DNA of 64,000 bases from Candidatus Saganbacteria bacterium. GTDB lineage: Bacteria > Margulisbacteria > WOR-1 > XYC2-FULL-46-14 > XYC2-FULL-37-10. Where the stretch lies: contig JACRPL010000006.1 in the NCBI GenBank assembly GCA_016223245.1, positions 147,417 to 211,416 on the forward strand, written 5' to 3'. The position numbers were made by a program, and so were the translations under genes. Each line of letters opens with the position of its first letter. Position 1 is the stretch's first letter. The notes beneath the pieces were generated by a model, which was not told the origin of the DNA, did not search any database, and saw only the letters and a program-made list of their open reading frames with translations. This document shows, one piece after another, positions 26,688 to 35,412 of the stretch.

Positions 26688-28618
26688 AATGCCTTGATCC
26701 CTTCAAAAATGCTTTTATATATCCCTTGCGCTGTAAGCCCTAGATTTTCTAAAATAATACTTCTCTTCCCATGTTCAATGAATTTATCAGGAATGCCTAT
26801 TCGCATGGCTGGAATATTTATCTTATTATCCGAAAGCAGATCCAAGATCGATGACCCAAATCCACCGATTAGAACGCCCTCTTCGACAGTGACAACCTTA
26901 TCGGATAATTTGATCGTTTTTAAGATCAATTTTTCATCGAGAGGTTTAATAAACCTTGCATTGATGACAGTGCAATCAATGTCATCTTTTTCCAAAAGTT
27001 TAGCGGCTTCAATCGAAGGATACACCATCGATCCGATTGCAATTATACAAATTTTGGATTTAGTCTTTTGGTGATTCGAATTTGTTTCGGATTTCGAATT
27101 TTGGATTTTGGATATAAATGAAATTTCTCCTTTTCCAATTTCAATAGATTTCAATTCTGAATCTAGTTTAACTCCAACACTTTCTCCTCGAGGATATCTT
27201 ATACTTACGGGACCATTAATTTGGAAAGCGGTAAAAAGCATGTGCTGTAATTCATTTTCGTCGGAAGGAGCCATCATTGTGAGATTTGGGACCGTTTTTA
27301 AAAATGCCATATCAAATACTCCGTTATGCGTCGCCCCATCATCGCCGACGATCCCCGCGCGATCGATCGCAAACACAACAGGCGCTTTTTGCAGGCAAAC
27401 GTCATGGATCATTTCATCATATGCCCTCTGTAAAAAAGTTGAATAGATCGCGACAACCGGCTTTTGGCCGCCGCGAGCAAGCGCGCCGCAAAATGTTACT
27501 GCATGCTCTTCGGCAATTCCCACGTCAAAAAATCTTTTTGGAAATTTTCCGGCAAACTCGTCAAGCCCCGTACCATCGATCATCGCCGCTGTGACAGCTG
27601 CGATCTTTGGATCTTTTTCGGCAAGTTTTGTTACTGTTTGCCCAAATATTTGAGTATAAGTTGGGGCATTCGTTTTTCCATTGACAGGTTTTCCGGTCAA
27701 TATATCAAACGGCCCCGTCCCATGGAAACGTGTTGGATCGTCTTCCGCCGGCTTATATCCTTTACCCTTTTTTGTAAGTACATGGATTAAAACAGGGCCT
27801 TTGATCTCTCTGGCGTGATGAAAAGTGCTCAAAAGAAGAGGGATATTATGGCCATCGATCGGTCCGAAATAATTAAAACCAAGCTCCTCAAATATAACAT
27901 CAACTTTGAAGCTCATAACAATATGCCGTGTGCGGTCAATTAATTTTCTAGTAGCATCGATCAAAGAACCGCCTTTCGGAAGCCTTTTAACAACTTTTTC
28001 AATGCGGTCTCTTAGATCAATATATATATCTGAAGTTTTAACGGCGACTAAATAATTCGATAAAGCGCCGACATTTTTTGAGATAGACATAGCATTGTCG
28101 TTTAAGATCACGATCATATTTGTTTTAAGGGCGCCTGCGTTGTTCATCCCTTCAAAAGCGAGCCCGCCCGAAAGCGAACCGTCGCCTATTACAGCTACGA
28201 CAGAATTGTTTTCATTATTTAGATCGCGGGCGTGAGCTAAACCTAATGCTTGTGATATCGAAGTTGAAGCATGGCCAACCGTAAAAATATCATGAGGGCT
28301 TTCATCGATATTGGGGAAACCGCTTATTCCCTTATATTGGCGCAGAGTATTAAAATTATCTTTGCGGCCGGTTAATATTTTATGGGCATAAGCTTGATGC
28401 CCGACATCCCAAATTATCTTATCGCGCGGCGATTCAAACGATGCATGGAGAGCTACCGCGAGCTCAACTGCTCCCAAACTTCCGGCTACATGCCCTCCTG
28501 CTTTAGATGTAACATCTATTATGAGAGATCTGACGTCTTGTGAAACTTGCTCCAGCTGTTTTGCGGAAAGTTGTTTTAAGGCGTCTGGTAATTTAATTTC
28601 ATCGATTAATCTATCCAT
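26684..28618 (-). CDS. dxs: 1-deoxy-D-xylulose-5-phosphate synthase
   Basis: Dxs condenses pyruvate and glyceraldehyde-3-phosphate using thiamine diphosphate, the first step of the MEP isoprenoid pathway. TPP-binding GDGSLSGGLAFEGMNNAG (near 145-162), the catalytic-Glu motif DVGIAEEHAVTFCGALA (near 366) and YPRGESVGV are all present; length 644. Between residues about 500 and 523 lies a Lys/Ser/Asn-rich insertion (KIQNSKSETNSNHQKTKSK) encoded by a GGATTT/GAATTT repeat, in the loop between domains II and III. AGGA precedes the start. It is followed by fhs and preceded by the DUF212 and ispA genes, so an isoprenoid gene group is apparent. Confidence 0.97.
   Translation of the reverse strand: MDRLIDEIKLPDALKQLSAKQLEQVSQDVRSLIIDVTSKAGGHVAGSLGAVELAVALHASFESPRDKIIWDVGHQAYAHKILTGRKDNFNTLRQYKGISGFPNIDESPHDIFTVGHASTSISQALGLAHARDLNNENNSVVAVIGDGSLSGGLAFEGMNNAGALKTNMIVILNDNAMSISKNVGALSNYLVAVKTSDIYIDLRDRIEKVVKRLPKGGSLIDATRKLIDRTRHIVMSFKVDVIFEELGFNYFGPIDGHNIPLLLSTFHHAREIKGPVLIHVLTKKGKGYKPAEDDPTRFHGTGPFDILTGKPVNGKTNAPTYTQIFGQTVTKLAEKDPKIAAVTAAMIDGTGLDEFAGKFPKRFFDVGIAEEHAVTFCGALARGGQKPVVAIYSTFLQRAYDEMIHDVCLQKAPVVFAIDRAGIVGDDGATHNGVFDMAFLKTVPNLTMMAPSDENELQHMLFTAFQINGPVSIRYPRGESVGVKLDSELKSIEIGKGEISFISKIQNSKSETNSNHQKTKSKICIIAIGSMVYPSIEAAKLLEKDDIDCTVINARFIKPLDEKLILKTIKLSDKVVTVEEGVLIGGFGSSILDLLSDNKINIPAMRIGIPDKFIEHGKRSIILENLGLTAQGIYKSIFEGIKAL
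27051..27116. repeat. in-frame GGATTT/GAATTT-type repeat in dxs
   Basis: Repeats of ATTTTGGATTT, TTTCGGATTTCGAATTTTGG. A related tract (TTTAGGATTTCGGATTTAG) is inserted in lplA at 9008-9060, and GGGATTTGGGATTTT occurs at the start of the window. Confidence 0.6.
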
Positions 28619-28624
28619 TTATTC

Positions 28625-29080
28625 CTAATAGACGATAAAATACACGATCGTCGCGGTCAATATCCCGACCACAAAACCGGCAAATACTTCGGTCGGCGTA
28701 TGGCCTATCAATTCTTTCATCTTTTCTTTTTCGGATACTTTTTCGGAATAAATATCTTCAATTATTTTATTTAAAACAACGGCCTGTTGGCCTGCGGCAA
28801 AACGTACCCCCATCGCGTCGTACATGACAATGATCGTAAAAACAACGGCAACAGCAAAAAGCGAAGACGAAAATCCTTCGGTCAACCCTATCATTAAGGT
28901 CATTGAAGCGGACATCGCCGAATGCGTCGATGGCATTCCAGCCGCTTCAAAAAGATGGATCAGATTAAATTGTTTTTCTTTGATAAAATAATAAACGACC
29001 TTGAACGTTTGCGATAGCAGAAATGCAATCCCACCCGTTACCAATGGAACATTTGATACTAATGACGTTACAATATTCAT
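28625..29080 (-). CDS. divergent PAP2-family membrane protein (DUF212)
   Basis: A 151-residue membrane protein of the DUF212/COG1963 family. The motif EAAGMPSTHSAMSASMTLMI (near 45-64) and HTPTEVFAGFVVGILTATI at the C-terminus match divergent PAP2 phosphatases, with about four membrane helices. It sits between dxs and ispA and overlaps ispA by 4 bases. A role as a polyprenyl- or lipid-diphosphate phosphatase is therefore plausible; it is not demonstrated for this family. Confidence 0.88.
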   Translation of the reverse strand: MNIVTSLVSNVPLVTGGIAFLLSQTFKVVYYFIKEKQFNLIHLFEAAGMPSTHSAMSASMTLMIGLTEGFSSSLFAVAVVFTIIVMYDAMGVRFAAGQQAVVLNKIIEDIYSEKVSEKEKMKELIGHTPTEVFAGFVVGILTATIVYFIVY

Positions 29081-29910
29081 GCGGTTCTCCTTAAAACGAA
29101 ATCAGCGATATTGATCAAATTCTTCGACCTATTGCCGAATATCTTTAATTCATTTATTGCCAATTTGTAATGCTTTTTTGCGATTATTTTAGCCTCGCTT
29201 AACCCTAGCAGAGACACATATGTCGACTTATTATTAACAACATCCTGTCCAGCGGGTTTACCCAAAGATTTGGTCTTAGACGTTGCGTCAAGTATATCAT
29301 CGGTGATTTGGAAAGCCAATCCCAAATGTCGCCCATATTTTGCCAATGCGGAAATTTGTCTTTTGGACGCTCCCGCAAGAATAGCTCCGATCTTTAGAGA
29401 AGCTTCGATAAGAGATGATGTCTTTAAGAGATGCATTTCTTCGAGTTTCTTATAACTTATAATTTTATCTTCAGATTCAAGATCGATAGCCTGGCCTTCG
29501 ACCACTCTTATAAGTGCAACTCCTAATTCTTCGCTTACTTTTGATGCTTTTTTCGGATCACAATTTTGAGCGATGACAACAAAAGCAAGAGTATTCAAAG
29601 CGTCTCCCGCCAAGATCGCAATATCTTCTCCGAAAACTTTGTGGCAAGTAGGTTTACCGCGCCGAAGATCCGAATCATCCATTGCGGGCAGGTCATCATG
29701 TATCAAAGTGAAAGTATGTATCATCTCGATCGCGGCAGCAGCCGGAATTATCTTCTTTAGATCCGATCCAAATAGCTTTGCCGCTTCCAAACATAAGATC
29801 GGGCGAAAGCGCTTCCCTCCCGCCATCGTCGAATACCTCATGGCTTTTGAAAGTGACGACTTGTCTTTTGGAAGATATTTTAGAAGTGCTTTATTTATTT
29901 GATTTTTCAT
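29077..29910 (-). CDS. ispA: polyprenyl synthetase (farnesyl/geranylgeranyl diphosphate synthase type)
   Basis: A short-chain trans-prenyl diphosphate synthase of 277 residues. First aspartate-rich motif: [20 protein letters not shown] (near 72-91); second: [11 protein letters not shown] (near 201-211). GGKRFRP near 32 binds diphosphate. Product length cannot be set by eye, but the -4/-5 positions before the first DDxxxxD ([10 protein letters not shown]) contain aromatic Phe, which fits FPP or GGPP. Coupled by 4-base overlaps to hisF upstream and DUF212 downstream. Confidence 0.93.
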   Translation of the reverse strand: MKNQINKALLKYLPKDKSSLSKAMRYSTMAGGKRFRPILCLEAAKLFGSDLKKIIPAAAAIEMIHTFTLIHDDLPAMDDSDLRRGKPTCHKVFGEDIAILAGDALNTLAFVVIAQNCDPKKASKVSEELGVALIRVVEGQAIDLESEDKIISYKKLEEMHLLKTSSLIEASLKIGAILAGASKRQISALAKYGRHLGLAFQITDDILDATSKTKSLGKPAGQDVVNNKSTYVSLLGLSEAKIIAKKHYKLAINELKIFGNRSKNLINIADFVLRRTA

Positions 29911-30671
29911 CTTCTCACCACTATTCCCTTATTCTGTAAAAAATCTTTGATCTGTTTGATCGATAATTCTTTATAGTGCAGAAGTGACGCGAGCAGCGCC
30001 GCATCGGCATGGCCTTTAGTAAATGCCTCATGAATTTGGTCAAGTGTTCCAGCGCCACCGGAAGCAATAACCGGAATCTGTACCGCGTCAGCTATTGCTG
30101 CAGTTAATTCGGTATCATATCCGATCTTTGTCCCATCGCGATCCATTGAGGTTAAAAGTATTTCCCCGGCACCCAACCCCTCACCCTTTTTCGCCCACAA
30201 AACTGCGTCAATTCCTGTAGGCGTTCTTCCTCCATGAGTATAGACTTCCCAATCCAATTTCAAACCTCCAACTCTTTTTGCGTCGATAGCAAGGACAATA
30301 CATTGCGCGCCGAAAATATCCGAAGCTTCTTTAATAAAATTTGGATTTTTGACGGCCGCCGTATTTATCGAAACCTTATCGGCACCCGAAGAAATTATTT
30401 CCCTGATTGTATTGATATCGTAGATCCCGCCGCCGACCGTGAATGGAATATAAATAGTTTCGGAAACTTTTTTAACTACCTCAAGCATGATATATCTTTT
30501 TTCATGCGAAGCTGTTATATCAAGAAATACAAGCTCATCCGCGCCTTCTTTGTCATATAAGGCCGCCAACTCGACCGGATCTCCTGCATCTTTTAGATCG
30601 ATGAATTTTGTACCTTTAACGACACGGCCTTCTTTTACATCGAGACAAGGGATTATTCGTTTGCTAAGCAT
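29907..30671 (-). CDS. hisF: imidazole glycerol phosphate synthase, cyclase subunit
   Basis: HisF closes the imidazole ring in histidine synthesis. Both catalytic aspartates are in place: [20 protein letters not shown] (Asp near 11) and [11 protein letters not shown] (Asp near 130). The beta-alpha barrel phosphate sites [14 protein letters not shown] and FTVGGGIY are intact; 254 residues is standard. HisH and other his genes are not here, so hisF has been recruited into a mixed operon between PHP and ispA, overlapping both. Confidence 0.97.
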   Translation of the reverse strand: MLSKRIIPCLDVKEGRVVKGTKFIDLKDAGDPVELAALYDKEGADELVFLDITASHEKRYIMLEVVKKVSETIYIPFTVGGGIYDINTIREIISSGADKVSINTAAVKNPNFIKEASDIFGAQCIVLAIDAKRVGGLKLDWEVYTHGGRTPTGIDAVLWAKKGEGLGAGEILLTSMDRDGTKIGYDTELTAAIADAVQIPVIASGGAGTLDQIHEAFTKGHADAALLASLLHYKELSIKQIKDFLQNKGIVVRR

Positions 30672-31396
30672 TATTTTCTCTCCAAAACATATTTCTTGAT
30701 CAGATATTCCGAAGTATTAATAATATCATCAGGACCAAGCCCTGCTTCTTTACAAAGTTTAAGAGCTAAATCGAACTTTCCTACCATGCTTGCAATATGG
30801 GAATCACTACCCAAAATAACCTTCCAGCCGGCTCTTTTTACTTCTTTCGCGAATTCCAAACACTTATCGGAACTGCCCGGCCGTGAATGGTCGGAACTGT
30901 TATTGATCTCGATCAAGACGCCATGCTCTTTTGCCGCGGCAACCATCTCTTTGACTTTGATCGGATATTTGGGATTTCCGGGATGGGCAATAATATTTAT
31001 ACGTTTGGTTTTAAGAGCTTTTATCAAGACTTTAGTATTTTTTTCTTCGCCCTGGTGCTCATAACCTAAATACGGATGCAGCGCGACCATTACAATTTGC
31101 AAGCCCCCATAATCGATATCGGCTTCAGTAAGATCGATATCTCCATTATCATTTACTATATTCGCTTCTACCCCGCGCAACACTTTGATGCCATCAATTT
31201 CTTTTGGTATCATTTTCATGTTGTTGAAATGGTAAATATGTGGGCCTCCCGGCATTGCAGGCCCATGATCCGTGATCGCGATATATCGAAGCCCTATCTT
31301 TTTTGCCTGGTCTACATATTCTTGAAGGGTCGAATAAGCATGGCCCGAAGATATTGTGTGGACATGGAAGTCTGCAATTATTGGAAGTTTTTTCAC
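30671..31396 (-). CDS. PHP-domain phosphoesterase (YcdX family)
   Basis: A 241-residue PHP hydrolase. Metal-binding motifs: [16 protein letters not shown] (near 8-23), [17 protein letters not shown] (near 40), and [13 protein letters not shown] near 195. These match the YcdX-type trinuclear-zinc phosphatases. The substrate is unknown; histidinol phosphatase is a possibility given hisF 1 base downstream, but YcdX-type sequence is distinct from HisK. GTG start with a 4-base overlap to yebC (GTGA). Confidence 0.87.
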   Translation of the reverse strand: MKKLPIIADFHVHTISSGHAYSTLQEYVDQAKKIGLRYIAITDHGPAMPGGPHIYHFNNMKMIPKEIDGIKVLRGVEANIVNDNGDIDLTEADIDYGGLQIVMVALHPYLGYEHQGEEKNTKVLIKALKTKRINIIAHPGNPKYPIKVKEMVAAAKEHGVLIEINNSSDHSRPGSSDKCLEFAKEVKRAGWKVILGSDSHIASMVGKFDLALKLCKEAGLGPDDIINTSEYLIKKYVLERK

Positions 31397-32139
31397 TTTG
31401 CTTCTTGCTGTATTATCTCGTCCGGGATATCGAAGTTTGAATGAACCGTTTGGACGTCGCCCAAGTCTTCCAAGGCTTCAACCAATTTCATAAGCTTATG
31501 TGCTTCGTCGCCTGTAACCTTGACGGTCGTTGACGGGACCATTGTGATCTCGGCGTTTAATGGTTCAAACCCTTTGGCTTTCAGCGCATCCCTAACTTTT
31601 TCAAAGTTTTCAGGGGAAGTTACAATTTCTATTTCACTTTCTTCGGATTTAATATCATCGGCTCCGGCATCGATCGCTTCCATGGAAATGGCATCCTCAT
31701 CAACTTTTGACTTATCATATGTAATAGAACCTGATCTCTTAAATATATATGAAACCGACCCGGAACCGCCTAAATTGCCCCCGCCTTTTGTAAAAGCGTT
31801 CCTTATTTCCCCTATTGTCCTGTTCTTGTTATCGGTAAGAGTCTCAACGAGGATAGCGACACCGGCTGGCCCATAGCCTTCATAAGTAATTTCTTCCATT
31901 GCAATGGCATCAGGCCCAGCAGCCTTATCGATCGCCCTTTTGATGTTATCATTCGGCATATTGGCGGCTTTTGCTTTTTCAACTGCAAGCCTCAAACGCG
32001 GATTACCTTTAGGGTCAGGCCCGCTGATCTTGGCGGCAGTTGTAATCTCACGGATGATCTTTGTGAAGACTTTCCCTCGCGCCGCATCAGTTTTAGCTTT
32101 AGCACGCTTAATTGTGGCCCATTTACTGTGTCCTGACAT
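31393..32139 (-). CDS. yebC: YebC/PmpR-family protein
   Basis: A 248-residue YebC/PmpR-type protein, starting MSGHSKWATIKRAKAKTDAA, the invariant N-terminus, with RNAFTKGGGNLGGSGSVSYIF near 130-150. Members are described both as DNA-binding regulators and as translation factors that relieve ribosome stalling at proline stretches. It heads the run yebC-PHP-hisF-ispA-DUF212-dxs-fhs, whose genes all overlap or nearly overlap, and has a leaderless promoter inside the 3' end of the radical SAM gene. Confidence 0.96.
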   Translation of the reverse strand: MSGHSKWATIKRAKAKTDAARGKVFTKIIREITTAAKISGPDPKGNPRLRLAVEKAKAANMPNDNIKRAIDKAAGPDAIAMEEITYEGYGPAGVAILVETLTDNKNRTIGEIRNAFTKGGGNLGGSGSVSYIFKRSGSITYDKSKVDEDAISMEAIDAGADDIKSEESEIEIVTSPENFEKVRDALKAKGFEPLNAEITMVPSTTVKVTGDEAHKLMKLVEALEDLGDVQTVHSNFDIPDEIIQQEAK

Positions 32140-32148
32140 TATGCGTCA

Positions 32149-32177
32149 ATTTTATCAAATATCGGAACTAGATTCAA
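32149..32177 (-). promoter_or_regulatory. promoter for yebC operon (leaderless)
   Basis: Minus strand TTGAAT (32177-32172), 17 bases, TAAAAT (32154-32149), then 9 bases to ATG. It overlaps the last codons of the upstream gene. Confidence 0.65.
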
Positions 32178-33045
32178 ACGGCTTGTTTTTGTTAAAATCT
32201 GGTAAATAAATTTCTGCACTCTCATGCTCCTGCGCCATGACATTTTCAAAACCAAGTTCTTCCGCCCAATTTAATACTTGTTGATACTCCTGTGTTGTAA
32301 TTCGCCGTCCCAATAGAGGATGCCCTACTGCTTTATTGCATGGATTGTATTGCGCCATGATAGAGAGCCAGATGTCTTTTGAGATCGATGCAATGAATTT
32401 AAGAGAGTCAAAACTTCCCGCAATTCCGTTAGGCAGAACTAGGTGACGAATCAAAAGTCCCTTTGTAGCTATGCCTGCCTGCCGATCCGTCCTCCGTAGC
32501 AGTGCTACTGCGGAGGATGGAAGCTTAAGCGAAGGCAGGTCGCTATCGTCTAGAACTAGGTTCCCCACTTGCCTATACATTTCAATTATTGCTTCGTGAT
32601 TGCGCTCAACATAATTTTTCACACCGGAGTAATCGTCACCCATCTGATCGTTTGAATATTTAATATCGGGTAAATAAATATCAACCAAGCCGTCAAACAT
32701 CTTAAGAACTGAAACCTTATCGTACCCATTCGTGTTATAAACTATTGGGATTTTGAGCCCGCGGCTCTTAGCAATCTCTAAGCTTTCGGCTATTTGTTTC
32801 GCATATTGTGTTGGAGAAACTAAATTTATATTGTGGGTGCCTACGTCCTGAAGCTTAATCATCTCATCAGCCAATTCTACAGTATCCAGCATCGAGTATC
32901 CTGTATCCTGCCCTTGCGATATCTGATAGTTCTGACAATAAACGCACCTCATAGTGCAGCCTGAAAAGAAAATTGTCCCGGAACCTTTTGTTCCCGAGAT
33001 CATCGGCTCTTCGCCAAAGTGAGGACAGATAGAAGATATCTTCAC
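32155..33045 (-). CDS. PflA-like radical SAM protein (COG1313 type)
   Basis: A 296-residue radical SAM protein resembling COG1313. It starts ISSICPHFGEEPMISGTKGS and carries FFSGCTMRCVYCQNYQISQG, with the CxxxCxxC cluster motif near residues 30-37. Relatives usually have a further Cys-rich N-terminal segment that is absent here. NINLVSPTQY, DIYLPDIKY and HPLLGRRITTQEYQQVLNWA follow the family. Two in-frame repeat insertions occur: DTGYSMLDT (GGATACT-type) and about 23 residues DSDLPSLKLPSSAVALLRRT... from a palindromic element. GTG start overlaps the STAS gene (GTGA). Substrate unknown. Confidence 0.8.
   Translation of the reverse strand: MKISSICPHFGEEPMISGTKGSGTIFFSGCTMRCVYCQNYQISQGQDTGYSMLDTVELADEMIKLQDVGTHNINLVSPTQYAKQIAESLEIAKSRGLKIPIVYNTNGYDKVSVLKMFDGLVDIYLPDIKYSNDQMGDDYSGVKNYVERNHEAIIEMYRQVGNLVLDDSDLPSLKLPSSAVALLRRTDRQAGIATKGLLIRHLVLPNGIAGSFDSLKFIASISKDIWLSIMAQYNPCNKAVGHPLLGRRITTQEYQQVLNWAEELGFENVMAQEHESAEIYLPDFNKNKPFESSSDI
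32474..32541. repeat. in-frame palindromic element in radical SAM gene
   Basis: CCTGCCTGCC ... GGCAGG outer arms, with inner TCCTCCGTAGCAGTGCT/ACTGCGGAGGA (32489-32516). The core AGCAGTGCT recurs in the intergenic element at 55313-55378. Confidence 0.75.
32881..32911. repeat. in-frame GGATACT-type tandem repeat
   Basis: On the minus strand GGATACAGGATACTCGATGC followed by TGGATACTG: about four units of an 8-mer, translated as part of the same radical SAM protein. Confidence 0.55.
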
Positions 33046-33308
33046 TTGGATAAAATATTCAATGTTTCTTCAACCGAAGGATTCTTTGTATTTACAAATG
33101 AAACAATAACACCAGGATATAGGTTCCTTATGCCTGAAATAAACTCATCTGCCCATGATGGGGACAGGACATCTACTCCGGAAAAATCCAAAACAATCTC
33201 TTTTTCAGCTGTTTTTGGCAATACGTACGCTTTTGCAGCTGCAAGAGCTTCTTTTCCTGCAGGCCTTGACATTAACATTTTTCCGAACTTACTGATTAGA
33301 AGCTTCAT
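33042..33308 (-). CDS. STAS-like DUF4325 protein
   Basis: An 88-residue protein of the DUF4325 (STAS-like) family, KEIVLDFSGVDVLSPSWADE being the core near 36-55. STAS-like proteins act in anti-anti-sigma switches, usually with a GHKL kinase; the ATPase encoded immediately upstream (4-base overlap) fits that. Ser in LSPSWADEF is the position where anti-anti-sigma factors are phosphorylated, but that is only suggestive. Also overlaps the radical SAM gene downstream. Confidence 0.8.
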   Translation of the reverse strand: MKLLISKFGKMLMSRPAGKEALAAAKAYVLPKTAEKEIVLDFSGVDVLSPSWADEFISGIRNLYPGVIVSFVNTKNPSVEETLNILSK

Positions 33309-33880
33309 ACATTATCACCTCGATTAATTTTAATGACTGCTACGCATCCATTAACAATATTATTAGCTGCTAAGAAATTCATCTCGCCTTTGTTTAAATG
33401 CACCGCGCCATTTCCGGATTGAAAATACAATTCCCAATTATTTTTTTGGACTGCAGATGCCACAAACTTCAAGCCATTGCCTCGTTGTTCAGGGCTTCTG
33501 CCGGATATTTTTTGGGTAAATGCAATTTTAACAGCTGCCAGATCATCTTTTATATCAGGAAGTATTTTACTTAATGTTTTTCTAACCCCCTGCCCTCGAT
33601 CTGCAAGAACAACTAAATCTTTCTCATTAATAAAAATAATACCAGAGATATCCCTCCAATTACCCAAATTATGATCAAACGAATTGTTGCCGATCTCTCC
33701 AATAACTGCTGTTAGTAAAGAATTCTGGCTTTCGTTGTAAAAAGTGTCGAGCTTTGCTTGAAAAATATCTCTGCTTTCGCATTGAGCTTTTTCGTCAAAG
33801 CTATTATCGGCAACGGGATTTATCAGCCAATCCATCAATTTATCGATTTGTGGATCAGATAAAAAACTTAATTTGCCCAT
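33305..33880 (-). CDS. GHKL-type ATPase-like protein paired with DUF4325
   Basis: A 191-residue protein with HATPase features: N-box EIGNNSFDHNLG (near 66-77), G1-box LADRGQGVRK (near 92-101) and G2-box RSPEQRGNGLKFVASA (near 128-143). No histidine-kinase dimerisation domain, receiver, or membrane segment is present, matching small sensor-less ATPases of the anti-sigma type. With the STAS-like gene it forms a probable partner-switch pair. TATAAT lies 10 bases before ATG, no Shine-Dalgarno. No sigma-factor gene is nearby. Confidence 0.75.
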   Translation of the reverse strand: MGKLSFLSDPQIDKLMDWLINPVADNSFDEKAQCESRDIFQAKLDTFYNESQNSLLTAVIGEIGNNSFDHNLGNWRDISGIIFINEKDLVVLADRGQGVRKTLSKILPDIKDDLAAVKIAFTQKISGRSPEQRGNGLKFVASAVQKNNWELYFQSGNGAVHLNKGEMNFLAANNIVNGCVAVIKINRGDNV

Positions 33881-33890
33881 TTCAAAGAAT

Positions 33891-33896
33891 ATTATA
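33891..33896 (-). promoter_or_regulatory. -10 box before ATPase/STAS/radical SAM operon
   Basis: TATAAT on the minus strand (33896-33891), 10 bases before the ATG at 33880; the -35 is poorly conserved. The 89-base gap to glgA shows nothing else. Confidence 0.4.
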
Positions 33897-33969
33897 ACAT
33901 TTAAGATGAAATTTATCTTCGATTTATCGGCAGCAACCCACCCACAAAACCCGCATCCTCACCCTCACC

Positions 33970-35412
33970 TTATCTCTTCTCAAACGCAAGCCTATATAAC
34001 TCAACATATTTTTTGGCGGAGGTCTCCCACGAATAATCATAACCCATTACGGTTTCAATAAGCTCGAGCCATTGCTTCTTCTTCTTGAATGCATTTATTG
34101 CACGGGTAACTGCATCGAGCAAAACCTCTGCCTTGTATTCTTCGAAAACAAACCCGTCACCCGAATCTTTTTTTGGATTAAAATTATGTACCGTATCGGC
34201 AAGGCCGCCGGTTTTTCGCACGATCGGTATCGTTCCATATTTAAATGATATTAGCTGCCCTAACCCACACGGTTCATAATGTGAAGGCATAAGAAACATG
34301 TCCGAGCCCGCATAAATGAGTTGTGCAAGAGCCGAATCAAATCCCAAATTTAATCCGATATGTTCGGGATATTGCAATTTGATCTTTTTTAAGAGCTCAT
34401 GATATTTCGGCTCACCGGTTCCCAATATTACGATCTGACAATTTAAATGCATGATCTTCTCAAGAGCTTGGGAAAATATATCAAAACCCTTCTGGTCGGC
34501 TAATCTTGTTATCATTCCAATGACCGGGACAAAAGCTTTTATTGGCAGTTTATTTGCCTTCTGCAAAGCCTTTTTGTTTTCATATTTGAGTTTTATCGAC
34601 TTGATCCCATATCTTTTCGCAATAAATTTATCTTTTACCGGATTCCAAAGGTCATAATCGATCCCATTAAGAATGCCATAGACATCATTTTTCCTGAATC
34701 GTAGGAGTCCATCCAGCCCATATCCAAATTCAGGGGTCTGTATTTCTCTTGCATAAGTTTCCGATACAGTACTAATAACATCGGCATAAACAAATCCAGC
34801 TTTCGCAAGCGAGAGCTTGTCGAAGAACTCAAGCTTTTCTGGTGTAAACATTTCCCATCCAAAACCCGTCAAGAATATTTGATCCTTAGGAAAAAGGCCA
34901 AGATAACCCATGTTATGCACGGAATAAATAGTTTTAATATCGTGCCATTGGTATTTTATCTTTATAAGAGGAATGACAAGCGCCGTTTGCCAATCGTTGC
35001 AGTGAACAATTTCCGGTTTCCAAGAATAATTATTTATGAACTCGCATACTGCGCGGCAGAAAAATGAAAATCTTTCGCAATTATCAGGGTAATCGGCGTC
35101 TTTATCTTGATACAGCCCGTCCCTATCGAAATATTTGTCGTTCGCGATAAAGTAGACTGTAACTTTTGAATCCGGTATCTTTGTCTCAAAAACCGTGCAC
35201 TTTTCGACGCTGTTCAAAACGGGTACAGCAAGGTCGAAAACGATCTTTTTCAATCCAAACTTCTTGGCATCGATCATTTTATACTTTGGCATTACAACGC
35301 GGGCATCATTGCCGAGTTTTTCCAACGACTTTGGCAGTGCTCCGGCTACATCAGCCAAGCCGCCTGTCTTTGCGAATGGGACAACTTCAGAGGACGCATA
35401 TAGTATTTTCAT
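33970..35412 (-). CDS. glgA: glycogen synthase (ADP-glucose type)
   Basis: GlgA (GT5) extends alpha-1,4-glucan from a sugar nucleotide. The N-terminal SSEVVPFAKTGGLADVAGALP (near 7-27; KTGGL binds ADP-glucose) and C-terminal GSDMFLMPSHYEPCGLGQLI (near 365-384) and RKTGGLADTV are intact; length 480 is standard. It overlaps the upstream NTP-transferase/PMM gene by 4 bases (ATGA). No glgC or glgP is in the window. The donor could be ADP- or UDP-glucose. Confidence 0.95.
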   Translation of the reverse strand: MKILYASSEVVPFAKTGGLADVAGALPKSLEKLGNDARVVMPKYKMIDAKKFGLKKIVFDLAVPVLNSVEKCTVFETKIPDSKVTVYFIANDKYFDRDGLYQDKDADYPDNCERFSFFCRAVCEFINNYSWKPEIVHCNDWQTALVIPLIKIKYQWHDIKTIYSVHNMGYLGLFPKDQIFLTGFGWEMFTPEKLEFFDKLSLAKAGFVYADVISTVSETYAREIQTPEFGYGLDGLLRFRKNDVYGILNGIDYDLWNPVKDKFIAKRYGIKSIKLKYENKKALQKANKLPIKAFVPVIGMITRLADQKGFDIFSQALEKIMHLNCQIVILGTGEPKYHELLKKIKLQYPEHIGLNLGFDSALAQLIYAGSDMFLMPSHYEPCGLGQLISFKYGTIPIVRKTGGLADTVHNFNPKKDSGDGFVFEEYKAEVLLDAVTRAINAFKKKKQWLELIETVMGYDYSWETSAKKYVELYRLAFEKR

